64,000 nt of DNA from NCBI RefSeq assembly GCF_032854445.1, contig NC_088301.1, positions 4,265,703 to 4,329,702 of the forward strand. The letters are read 5' to 3'. Below the pieces are notes generated by a model that worked only from the letters and a program-made list of their open reading frames with translations, did not search any database and was not told where the DNA came from. Below are positions 36,312-47,125 of this stretch, in pieces; the stretch's first letter is position 1; the number at the start of each line of letters is the position of its first letter. The stretch is from Liolophura sinensis. Its lineage: Eukaryota; Mollusca; Polyplacophora; Chitonida; Chitonidae. Position numbers and translations under genes: made by a program.

Positions 36312-37230
36312 TCAGATGAGATGGCCTGAGATTCGTTGCCACTCACCTTGAAGAGCGAACGCCATTTCTTGTCCGTTGGCTGCAAGGTGTGGCCGTTGTC
36401 TTACTCGACGACCCATGATATCCCAACGGTGTTCTGTGGGGGGACATATCTGGGCAACTTGCAGGCCACGGCAAGACGTTGACGTCGTTGGCATCCAGGA
36501 AGTTCTGCATAACTCGAGCTTTATGTGGCCTGGCGTTGTCCTGCTGGTACAGAACACCACGTGGCTGCTCTTGAAGGACAACAGGACGTAGAATTTCATC
36601 CACGTAACGTTGAGCTATTAGGTTCCCATAGATGTTGACCAGTGGTGTCCGTTCCTCTCCAAAAATCCCACCACACCCCATCAAGCTGCCAGCACCAAAC
36701 TGTACCACCTCCTGGACGCAAGATGCAGCCATTCGTTCGCCTCTTCGACGGTAAACTCGCTGTCTGCCATCGGCTCGGAACACGCAGAAGCGGCTTTCGT
36801 CCGTGAAAACAACACGTTGCCAATCACGTCGCTGCCAACGGCATACAATTCGAGCCCATAGCAACCTCTGGCGACGATGTTAGGCTGTCAACAACTGCTC
36901 TGAGAATGGTCGATAGGCCCTAATTCCGTGAACCATGAGTCTCCTGGACATCGTCTGCCGACTGACCCGGTGACCTAAGGCATTGATTGACGATGGCGTC
37001 ACTGTCTGGAAGCGGTTCCTCAGGTGTAAGGTGCGCAGGTACCCGTCTTCCCTGGGCCTGCCTGTTCTTGGCCTGTCTGATGTCTACCCTGTCTGTCTGT
37101 AACGTTGCATCAAGTTTGACACAGTTACACGTAAGCAGCCGAAGGTCCTTGCAATGTGGGCATGGGTGGCTCCCATGGATACCATACCATGGGCCCTCTC
37201 GCGTTGTTCTGGAGTCAATCGAGGCAGTAC
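36312..37230 (-). pseudogene. Second Tc1-type transposase, heavily damaged
   Basis: Reading down from about 37230, LPRLTPEQRERAHGMVSMGA and IARTFGCLRVTVSNLMQ resemble the N-terminal helix-turn-helix of the element at 17.5-19 kb. The same frame has a TAG after YRQTG, a short deletion, and a TAA just before HRRQRLLWARIVCRW. It then runs through VVFTDESRFCVF (first Asp) and YQQDNARPHKA (second Asp). A frameshift follows WPASCPDMSPHRT, after which another frame shows WDIMGRRVRQRPHLAANG. Matching inverted ends could not be found, so the element is a remnant. It differs from the first Tc1 copy at many residues and is a separate lineage. Confidence 0.88.
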
Positions 37231-37435
37231 TTTGGTGGTTTTTAGTCAGTGTGCAAGTCCAGCAGACTGTGTGTAACGTTTTTATATACTTATTACATGT
37301 GCAGTTGTGGCCATCCATGGGTCCCGTGATTTTTCAACTTTCTTCGTTGTCTCAAAACAAATTCGTGTGGGCGTATATGACGCTTGTCGCACATGAGAAT
37401 GCGCTTCGCACAATGTTTTTTTCTTACAATAATTT

Positions 37436-37703
37436 CGGGGGCCTCCGTGGCTCATTCGGTTAGCGCGCTAGCGCAGCGTAATGACCCAGGAGCCTCTCAC
37501 CAATGCGGTCGCTATGAGTTCAAGTCCAGCTCATGCTGGCTTCCTCTCCGGCCGTACGTGGGAAGGTCTGCCAGCAACCTGCGGATGGTCGTGGGTTTCC
37601 CCCGGGCTCTGCCCGGTTTCCACCCACCATAATGCTGGCCGCCGTCGTATAAGTGAAATATTCTTGAGTACGGCGTAAAACACCGATCAAATAAATAAAT
37701 AAA
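37436..37703 (+). mobile_element. SINE family I, full length, perfect 11-bp target duplication
   Basis: The best family I copy. The head GGCCTCCGTGGCTCATTCGG with GCGCGCTAGCGCAGCG is followed by a good B box (GAGTTCAAGTCC), the CCGGCCGTACGTGGGAAGGT body, GCTGGCCGCCGTCGTATAAG, the tail GTACGGCGTAAAACACC and AAATAAATAAAT. TACAATAATTT flanks it exactly at 37425-37435 and 37704-37714. Confidence 0.96.
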
Positions 37704-38682
37704 TACAATAATTTGGTATTAATTTGCTTAGAAGGCTGGTTAAGTTTAACTCACAGAGTCGTAAAGTTTCTTTTGGCCGTCAGTTTATTAAGAATATTGC
37801 AGGTGATCGGGCAGTGAAAAACTCCCGCCCCTTTTGCACGCAGGTGAACACCTTTCCTGTATAAAAATCGAATCATTTATGACTACATGTTTGAAAATAT
37901 TTGAAATTGCTTGCATGCATTGATAGTGTGTACGCCTACGGCGCCAATACTGTATACGTTCAGTGTTATATTTCGCCAAATTGTTCTGTAGAACTGTTAA
38001 AATTGTTTATATCGCAATACATTCTGTTATCAACCATTTGTGGACCTCTCTGTTGCCTGGAAGACAGTTTTCTCATGTTTGACATAGGTCTGTATATGAA
38101 ATTTCAATCCTTCTCGCCTCCTTCTCACGAACAAATCTATCAAAATTCCCTAAAAGAAATCTACGTGAAAAACTGACCCCTGAATTAATTACAGACATAT
38201 ATGTATACAGGCATCTGATTACTGTTTCACACAATATTAATGAATTCGTCACTTTCACCATTAAGTTTTATGGGTGGAGGAATCTAGGGTACCTGAAATT
38301 TTCTGTAGGTTACGCAGTTAGACTTGGTTTTGCCGCGGGGCATTTTGGTGGAAAACAGGTATTAGTCAAAGGCTTGTATATACGTATAGGTATACAGTCT
38401 TCCTTCATAAGCTTTCCCTATCGCAACACGCATGCCTAGCTTTATCTTAACAATCAGTGTCAAAGCAAAAACATCACACACATCAGCCTCAAGTATAAAA
38501 TCTGTTACAGTTTGATGTCCGTTTCACAAAGCCAGAACTTCGGGATTTTGATTAAATTTCGACAGCTGGTTCGGTGCTGTGGGTGTCAGTCAAGTTTGAA
38601 CATTTCAAATATTTCGTTTTGCAAAGGTTTAAGATTTGGACTTGCCAAAAATTGCTTTCTAAAGCAGGCTCCTATAATAGAA

Positions 38683-38962
38683 AGGGGCTTCCATGGCTGA
38701 GGTGGTATAGTGTGCCAGCGCAAAGCATTGATCCAGAAACCTCTCACCAATGTGGTCGTTGTAAGTGCAAGTCCAGTTCATGCTGGCTTCCTCTCCGGCC
38801 GCACGTGGGAAGGTCTGCAAGGAACCTGCGGATGGTGGTGGGTCACCCCCCACCCCCAACCCCCGAGTCCGGTTTCTTCTCACCATATTGCTTGCCCCTG
38901 TCGCATGAGCGAAATATTCTTGAAAACAGCATAAAAATCAATTAGATAAATTAAAAAAATAA
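38683..38962 (+). mobile_element. SINE family I, diverged full-length copy
   Basis: Head GGGGCTTCCATGGCTGAGGT, B-box-like GTGCAAGTCCAG, body CTCTCCGGCCGCACGTGGGA and tail AAATATTCTTGAAAACAGCA. It has many substitutions and a C-rich expansion near 38846-38860, so it is an older insertion. Confidence 0.88.
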
Positions 38963-38964
38963 AT

Positions 38965-41900
38965 ACTATAGAAATTATTCTCTACGTAGACGCTTGCCAA
39001 AATGCGAGGAATTAACCAGTATCTTAATTACCAGCAATTAAGTAGACCCTATGGGGTCCAAAGTGAGGTCTTAAAAAAGTCAACATGCGTCAAACGTCTC
39101 CTTCTGTAGCTCATCTCAGTGATACCTTGGTGGTTTTTGTCCGTCATCGCTTATAGGCCTGCAGCGCAGTCCAGCCGCCATGTTCTCAACCAACAATCTC
39201 ACAGTATATACTGAAGTTAGGCATCCACGAGAGCTTAAGGCACGATCCAACTCCACTCAACTGGTCGTACAGAGTGATAGTATCTGACTGCAATACTATA
39301 AAGACTAACCAGCATACACGTAACGGCTTCATTACAACTCCAGTTGAATGGTGTCGTCTACGCAACAGTCTAGTTGAGTCCCGTATTATTAAGTAGAACC
39401 CCAGCGCTGGGCCGTTCAAGCTTCATATAGATGGTTTGATGTCCCCTGAATCGATTCAGATCGTTCAAAGCAATGAAAGCGGAAGAAAAAAGGTAGAATT
39501 TGGCGATCAGACGTCAGAAATCTACATCTTTGACCTTGTGACGTCACGGTGGTACATTCGCCGCACACGTGAGGCTTCTCTTTGTGTACAACACAGACCA
39601 AAAAGACAATCGCTACACTTCTACAACAAATTTCAAGTGTATTCCATGCCCAAGTGTGACTTGCGACTGCAGCAGCACAACGTAGGATAATGCTTGTAAA
39701 GTTACCAACATGGCCTAAGAATGGCACAGATTGTGAAAATATGAACCAGACCTCACCAAAAACACTTTGATTACTGAGCTAATGACCCAAATGGACTGAA
39801 CTCCACTGCTTCGTCGGGTGCTATGCAAAACTGAATGTTGTACTCGTGTAGTCGTGACGTGCAGGTCGTTCAACCCGCAAGTCGTACGCCCATCGGCGAT
39901 CAACTCCGTGCGACTAGTTTGTGGAGTGGCGCCTATGCCGAATTTTACTCATCGCAGCTTACATATCGACGGGCGCATGTACTATGACATAGTTGTGGAG
40001 GAGGGCAACTCTTATCAAGTAACAGTTGCAAAGATTTATATGGAAACAGCTCTAAATGTGTTTGATTGACGATAAGGAACATTTACCGCAGTTCACATGC
40101 GCATTATAACTTCGCTTGCATAAAGCGAAATCAACCGTGTGGTCTCTACAATTAACTAACCTGTTGTGAGGCTCTCCGAAACAAAAGGATACAATAACCT
40201 ATGTTCATAACAGATAATCACATTTTCCAATCCTGTATGATAGCAGTCGGTGAGTTTTACAGTTTGCAGGTAGACCCCTGAAAATGTCTTTTTTTTTCTC
40301 AATATTTTTATTGCCATGGACTATTTCTGGTTAAAGGCCAACGTAAGTTAATTTGTAGGAACATGCAGTTGGCATAGATTTATGCTAGAGAAGATTTAAC
40401 GTGCGAGTAAAAAAACGGTAAGTACTTCTTACCGTCAGTCCAACACATTTGGAGCGGTTTCCCAGTGTAACTCTTGCAACTGCGTTTCTCAATGAGCGTT
40501 TCCCCAATCCGCAACTAGCGCTATGAGTGTTTAAGGTCTCAATTCTGATGAGCCTATACGTAAATGTATCTTGAACTGTAACTGCTGAGACCTAAAGATG
40601 TCGACATGTACTTATTTACGTATAGCCTCATCAGAACCGAGACCCTAAGGTTGAAGTCGGTTTATGTTAGGAAAGTTTTAATGCTCGTGTGAACAGCGGT
40701 AAATGTTCCATCTCGTTAATCTGACACATTTCGAGCCGTTTCCCTATAACTTGGTCTCAATACGACCATTGACCAGCTTTTGTATCACATGCAAATTGGC
40801 ATACACACTGACAGAGTTCGGAAAAGAAAATACAACAAAGTCTGTGCGGTCGTTAATATTTATATACAATTTAATACTTATAACAGTGGTTAACAACTAG
40901 AAGCATGATGGTCTTTTTTTACATTTTTAAACAACACAATAATAAACTACACACAGGTATATAAATTTACAAATATTTGTTCCGTGCATGGTTGTGCTAC
41001 ATTAATGAGTAGCAAGGACGCATCGTACTCATCCAAAGAAGTGTGGTTTTTGAGGCATGGTTTCGTCTAAACAAAGTCGAAATTTGACAAATATACAGGA
41101 TTAAACGATCGCAGTTTGAACATCACCATATTTCATTTCTTCAATAACCAGACAAAGCACATTTTCTTGAGTTTCCGACAAAGTCCCAGAATATTTGCTT
41201 TATCGCCATGGTTTTACTTTTAATACAAGTTTCTAAACCTATTTTATTCCCCGAAAATCTGCCCAAAACAATCAATGAAAAGGTTGAATTTGGACCTCAT
41301 GAGCGCGAATCTAAGCAAAACCCCGCTCCGAGCTTCAGAGTTAAGGACGTGAAGCCAGAATGCCGTAACGTTGTAAAAACAAGAATATTCATTTTGTAAA
41401 TGTACCCTCTGAAAATGAAGATTTATATACAGAATGGACGTCACATCTCATATCTCATATATTTATTGACTATGTTCACACTTTTCCCCAGTTTTGAGCA
41501 TTTACCTTGTGTTACAACAGCTGGGGTCTACACGTATTGGCTTAGATCCATCAAAAGACCGAGGAAATAAAGTTTTTTGAAAGATAACTGGCGACAAGTA
41601 TACATTGTCGGCTGGCAGAAAGAGAAATCTGTATTTCAACTTCCTCCAATGCACAGTTAAATGTAAGCGGCACAAATATGGGCAAAGAAAGACGGGTAGA
41701 GGTAAAAGAAGGTGACAGCTGTATCAACACACTGACATATCAAAAACAAAATCACTAGAACACACCCCAGGAAGTCTTTCTGAAAAATGATCTATAAAAT
41801 GAGCATACAAAACAACTTGATCCAACATTTCAATGCATATCGGATGTATACACTTGTACAGAAAACTCTTCCACCCACCTCCCCCCAAACACCCTCACAT

Positions 41901-42970
41901 CAACACCCCTGCACTCCAGCACCCATTTTCACACAAGCACACGTTCCTTACGTTTTCTGTGGCTCAGCCTCTAACCTTTTATCCACGATTGTGTCTTGGC
42001 ACTAGTTACCAAAGCTCTAATCTGCCGAGTCCCATGGCCATAGCATAAAAACAATGCAACCTCATCATCCCATTCACAAAACAACTTGATACACAAAACC
42101 TTTTTTTACGATTAAAGACATTGTATGACAAGACAGGTAAATGGCCAGAATAAAAGAAATGATACCCTTTAACATGCGAAATGGAGCCACTGTCAAATTG
42201 TATGGCCCATATCACCTTACACATGCGCCTAGTAACACCCCAGCCAGCATCTTGAAAGTAAAAAGAAACCTTGAACAAACTATAATCTAACTACTCTGTT
42301 ATGGTTGAACAGTATCACGGAAACTTCAAATCTAGCCACTGGTAAAATACAGGTAAACATCCTCCAAAATGTCAAAATAAAATGTATCATGAAATTTACC
42401 TTTTGTTTTGAAAAACTGTCATCAAAAAAGTATATAAACAGAAAATTAATCAAATATAATTTTCTTGTTAATGTCAAAATTGTCAATCAGAAAGCTTGAG
42501 AGCTATTTTAACAGAAAGTTACAAGACAAAATATTTTTTAACTGGGGTCATTCTTCACCACTATTTTAGCCCTTGCCCTAAAAACTTCCACATGAATGCT
42601 AACCACATTTTACATCTTTGTGAACTACTCTAAATGGCCTAACATTTTGCCCACAAAAGTGCATTTATAGAGGCAAATAAATGTCAGAAAAATATTATTC
42701 TTGGTTCTGAAACTTACAATTTTTCAGTAAACATCATCCCATGTTCCAAGCAAACCTCAAAACACCTTTCTAAAATCTATAGAACTCACTGAATGAGGAA
42801 GGGCAAGTTAATCAAGGACGAAATTTAGGGTCATTTAGGGTACCTTGTTTCTTTGCTTTTCCACTGTGTAACTCACAGGGTGATCCACTGCCTTATCATA
42901 CTCTTTAACAAATTCCTTAACAAAGTTACCAAGACGCCATATTTCAAATTGTGTAAATGTATTCATACCA
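38965..42970. other. 4-kb stretch without a recognisable gene
   Basis: Several ORFs of 60-100 codons exist, but none shows family motifs or consistent splice sites. The one structured item is the inverted repeat at 40531-40648. The right end presumably includes the 3' flank of TRIR. Confidence 0.5.
40531..40648. repeat. Imperfect inverted repeat, arms about 38 bp
   Basis: Left arm 40531-40568 (GGTCTCAATTCTGATGAGCC, then TATACGTAAATGTA) and right arm 40609-40648 pair with about five mismatches around a 40-base loop. Direct, diverged repeats lie outside it at about 40390-40470 and 40672-40750 (both contain ACACATTT.GAGC.GTTTCCC). Confidence 0.8.
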
Positions 42971-42975
42971 TGGAT

Positions 42976-42981
42976 TTTATT
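42976..42981 (-). terminator. Candidate TRIR polyadenylation signal
   Basis: AATAAA on the minus strand, about 273 bp after the TRIR stop codon. It is the closest canonical hexamer noticed downstream; cleavage at this site is inferred. Confidence 0.4.
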
Positions 42982-43253
42982 CAGTTGCTTAGGATAAATT
43001 TCAAGAAGGCATGCTAGTCAACCAAAATTATGTTCCAGGAGTTTCTTAATAGCTTGTATATTACAAACATATACCTCACTAAATTCTGCCTTGAGTCAAA
43101 ATGAAGAATGTGTGCCCCTTGACCCTTTCTTCAAGAGGGGAATTCTTAACTTGGCATGGTAACGCCAAGTATTCAAAGGAAGACTGTGCCAATGGCAAAT
43201 CTCTGCCCTCCTATAAATATTAATTCAGCTAACGAAATTTCTTCTTGCACTTA

Positions 43254-44726
43254 TTACTTTACAAGAGGTCTAGTCTTGTCCTCATCAACACACATCTGAC
43301 TTTTGTATTTCTTTACTTCATCAAGGTATAGAGCCCATGCGTCTTTACTTTCTGACGTCTGAAAAAACAAAAATAATACCAATGTTGTGAACAATGTAAA
43401 AGACAATGAGGCTGACAAAATGGGGGTCTGACAGGTGTCAATGACCTCAGGAGGGAAGCACATACACCAATAAGGTGTGTGAACAAACACACAGTTAAAA
43501 ACTAGGGGGACATATGTGACTGCGTTATATATAATCGCGTATTTGGAATGCAGCATGTTGCAATGATGGAGAAGTGTAAACATTTATAAACAATGCCAGA
43601 AACAGGCTTTGCTATGAAGAGCAAACAAGTTTCTTGACCACCATAGTTGGTCTCCTTTCTCTGTTGTGACTTTTTTCTCTTGCTGATACGGCCAAAAAAT
43701 TATTACTTTCATATCACTGTGAAAAGAATATCAAACATCTTGTACTAATAATAACATTGGCTATGGTACACCTCTTATGATGGTGTTTTGCAAGTGTTTT
43801 CAAATGCTGCCATATTACAATAGTCATTTTGACAGTTCCTGTTTTTATCAAGTTCTGGGGTATTTGTGAATTTTTTATCCTGCATCATCTGTTCATATTT
43901 TCATAACCGATTTGACTTTCCCTTAAATCTTCTTGGTGAAGAGCTGAGGTTGTGTCAGACGTTTGAAAGCCTCCTCAACGAAAGTAGCCATTCTGTTCAC
44001 CGCTCATCATAACGGGATACTCATGTCTAACTTGTGTTTAAATGTGATAAATCTATTTGCTTTCTAGATGCACCATGTGAAGAATTTCTACCACTTTCTG
44101 GGCCTTTGACCAATTTAGAGTTGACCATTTTATGTTGCTATCACAGGCCCCTAGAGTGGTCGCCTTTTACTTTATAAGCTATTGGTGAAACACCCTTGGC
44201 AAAAATAAAATCACACAAGTGACAATGATAAGCTTGGTTTGTCGATAGTTGCCGTACCCACCAGTACTAGAAACACCCCTTTAGTCTACTGTTGAAATTT
44301 CCCATGAATTATTAATATTCCCATACTATCCATGCTTTAATTTGTACTTATTCTGGTAGAAGAGGCCACTATCATGCAGGTGTCCTGTAACTGGTAAAAT
44401 GACCATATTATTAAATCGAAGTACAGGTGCTCAAATCCAGTCCGTGAACTCTATATATGCCATATACCAGTCTCCTACACATATATGTATTTTTTATTTA
44501 TTTGATTGGAGTTTTACATCATACTCAAGAATATTTCACTCATACGACGGCTGCACATATATATAAGAAGTAATGGTATGAAACAACTTTCAACGAGCAC
44601 CATGCAATGTCTCTAAAATTCAAGAAATAAAGCCTCCAACCTAGAACTTTCCCACTTGTTTCCCTACATAGAGATATTATAGATCTGCTGGAATGCACGG
44701 TTAGTATTTCCAAAGCAAGCGTGTTT

Positions 44727-44759
<33 letters not shown>

Positions 44760-45298
44760 GGGCATAAAAGTAAGATTTTTCTAATGTGGAGAAATGACAG
44801 AATAAAGAAACAAATAAGTCTTTTCAACTTTCCACATCTTTTGTATTACGATTTACCAAAAATTTACCACAAATGACTCCTTATTCACTGTTAAAATGAA
44901 CATGAACTGTGAATCTATGCACTTAACTGCCAGGGGTGTGGCAAACAATACACTGGTCAGACAACAGAATTAAGATCCCAGTTCACTGCACCCAGACAGC
45001 AGATTTTCAATGAAAATTACTGTTTTCTTCCTGTTAGTAGACACATTAGACAGTGCTCTCTCTCTCTCTAACATCGCCTTTGTTAGAGAGTTTTTCCATT
45101 TTACAAAGGTCAGGATGGAAAGCAGGCTTTATTACATGTTGAATAAACTTTGTTTATAAATAGGTATCAACTCGGTCTGAATAGAAAATTGAATTTTCTG
45201 TCGAACTGTTATACTTCATTCCTTGGTAAGAACAAGACATGCGAAACTGCAGTCAGAATACCAAGATGTACAAAGTTGAGAAGGCTTATTTGTTTTTT

Positions 45299-45349
<51 letters not shown>

Positions 45350-46769
45350 CAGGTTATCTCCCTTTACCCAAATTTGCAGTCTAAGCAAGAAGGAGCGTGG
45401 ACACAGCTGTTTTATGGGCTTACTTAGTGCATATTAGTGCCTCTGGGACAAGATACAAGTGATTTGAAAATACTAACGGTGGATTTGAGCAGATAACAGT
45501 TCGAAAGTCATTTCATTCCTTTACTTCTTATATATATGTATTTATATTTATTTTATTTATTTATTTGATTGGTGTTTTAGGCCATACTCAAGACTATTTC
45601 ACGTATACTACGGCGGCCAGCATTATAGTGGGAGGAAACCAAGCAGAGCCCGGAGGAAACCGACAACCATCTGCAGATTGCTCGCAGACCTTCCCACTTA
45701 CGGCCGGAGAGAAAGCCAGCATGACTTATATGACATATATATTTAGGAGGCTGGTATCAAATGCCTGGGATTGAAGGAAAAGAAACATGCCATATGATTC
45801 ATTTTTCACCCTCACAAAATATTTTTCCTACTAAGTTACCTTCTCTTCCTCTTTCCGGACCTTCTTCACTGCTCCAGTTTTCAGAACTTTTCCACCCCGT
45901 CTTTTCCCAACCTGGGAAAACAAGTACTTAACAAATTCAGTTTACGTCATTTTCTTGTAGAGCCGACTGTAATGACTACCTTCAAATACTAATTTCCCTT
46001 TAAATACCTTTGCAAACTAAATTTGTTGTGCAACTGCACTTAGTTATTGCTGGGTGTGTAAACGACATTCACAAATTTCAGTCTCTTAATAGCAATCATT
46101 TAGCCCGTCGTCACTTCATGCCTCCACGATATGCAAGAACTGATAGATGGAATGCATATTATTTCTTCACAATGAAATATCTGCTGTTAAAAGCTTCCAT
46201 GCACCCATTATCTTTCTAGCATACATTTTTCAAATGAAAATGCAAGAATTCTGCATGTTTAGTGACATTGGAGTACAGTTTGGAGTCTTTCTTTTCCAGT
46301 TCTGACGGCAATGGAGTGACTAATTTCATTATCTACTATGTTGTCGGCACTGTGCACAAAAAAAATCCTATATTTCCCATCATTATATCACTAACACAAG
46401 GGTTAGAAGGCTCTTGAAGGATATATTTGTTCCCTAATCTTGTCTGCTTACAAAAGACAAGATACTGGGCTTTTCGGAGGCTGGAAGCGTCCCATTGTTC
46501 GTTGTCGATTTCGGCTCTTCCTTTGAGTTCAACTGAGCTGACGTTGACGACGATGATGGCATTGTCATTTTTGTGTTCGTCGACTGCGACCCACTGTTTT
46601 TCTCTTTCTCCTCTTCCATTTTCCTTCTAAACATGTCCATAAAACTGCCATCGTTTGCGAATTTGTTGAATCCTCCCTGCTGTCCTTGTGACGGAGTGTT
46701 CCAGCTATGTGACATATTCTGTTTTCTTGTTGACGTTGAGGATGTTATTTTTCGCAAGTGGTCGTCCAT
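43254..46769 (-). CDS. TRIR: TRIR, telomerase RNA component interacting RNase (C19orf43 homolog)
   Basis: Three coding exons on the minus strand: 46769-46452, 45911-45840 and 43358-43254, giving 318+72+105 nt and 164 residues (human about 176). Exon 1 starts at MDDHLRK (A at -3 and G at +4; an upstream in-frame ATG at 46799 has poorer context). It carries the family signature FANDGSFMDMFRRKMEEE and ends SILSF at donor GTAAGC. Exon 2 lies between TTTTCCCAG and GTAACT and encodes VGKRRGGKVLKTGAVKKVRK. Exon 3 follows TTTTTTCAG and encodes DAWALYLDEVKKYKSQMC and then DKTRPLVK, the hallmark C-terminus. All junctions are phase 0. The human protein is a small, basic, nuclear exoribonuclease reported to act on telomerase RNA. 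The gene lies head-to-head with NDUFAF2. Intron 2 contains a SINE fragment, inverted repeats and two TA microsatellites. Confidence 0.95.
44492..44552 (-). mobile_element. SINE family I tail fragment in TRIR intron 2
   Basis: TTTATTTATTTGATTGGAGT, then TTTACATCATACTCAAGAAT and ATTTCACTCATACGACGG: the inverted last 60 bases of family I, diverged. Confidence 0.75.
44733..44759. repeat. (TA)n microsatellite
   Basis: About 13 TA repeats next to the left arm of an inverted repeat (44801-44839). Confidence 0.95.
44801..45302. repeat. Inverted repeat pair flanking 425 bp in TRIR intron 2
   Basis: The arms at 44801-44839 and 45264-45302 pair over about 39 bp with about six mismatches (AGATGT..AAAGTTGA.AAG and TTATTTGTTT.TTTATT). 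Both arms border TA microsatellites (44733-44759 and 45302-45349). It may be a small foldback element. Confidence 0.65.
45302..45349. repeat. (TA)n microsatellite
   Basis: About 20 TA repeats with one TT interruption near 45341, inside TRIR intron 2. Confidence 0.95.
45548..45725 (-). mobile_element. SINE family I, 5'-truncated, in TRIR intron 2
   Basis: Inverted tail (TTTATTTATTTGATTGGTGT, then TTTAGGCCATACTCAAG), GGCGGCCAGCATTATAG, and the body to GAGAAAGCCAGCATGA. It ends about 115 bp from the exon 2 donor. Confidence 0.88.
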
Positions 46770-47125
46770 TTTGCTTGCATTACAAAGCTGGATGGTCATT
46801 GGTTATGTTTTAGCCAATAGAAAGTATTGTTTCAAATTATTACGATGTATTAATTTATATCACTTAACATCTACTCGGAACTTTAATATTTGCATAGTAT
46901 ATACAATGGCTTTAAAGTTGTAAATTTGAAGAAATACCATTCATCTGTTGCTCAGACTGTATCGGCCTTTACATATATTTCGGTAGAAAATTTACACAAA
47001 GTCATGTTGGTTTAAAAAATCCGTTTCCGGTAGAAGTCAATATTTTTAGGTGACCCGTCTCAAACTGACAGTTCACCTGAACACATATCTTTGACTTCAG
47101 AAAACACCTAACAGGCTAAACATCC
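46770..47125. promoter_or_regulatory. Shared bidirectional promoter region of TRIR and NDUFAF2
   Basis: The 356 bp between the two start codons must hold both promoters and 5' UTRs. Two CCAAT boxes in opposite directions lie at 46798-46802 (minus strand) and 46814-46818 (plus strand). No TATA box is evident, as is usual for housekeeping gene pairs. Transcription start sites are not visible from sequence. Confidence 0.65.

Noticed and set aside
36920-37318. 132-codon minus-strand ORF starting MDGHNCTCNKYIKTLHTVCW
   Set aside because: It is an out-of-frame reading over the damaged Tc1 transposase; the true frame gives the helix-turn-helix sequence.
22866-37703. tRNA genes at the heads of the SINEs
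   Set aside because: A- and B-box-like words are present, but the cloverleaf stems do not pair, and the heads are always followed by SINE bodies.
46797-46799. Upstream in-frame ATG as the TRIR start
   Set aside because: Its context is poor (C at -3), and it overlaps a CCAAT box. The ATG at 46769 has A at -3 and G at +4. Either start gives the same downstream protein.
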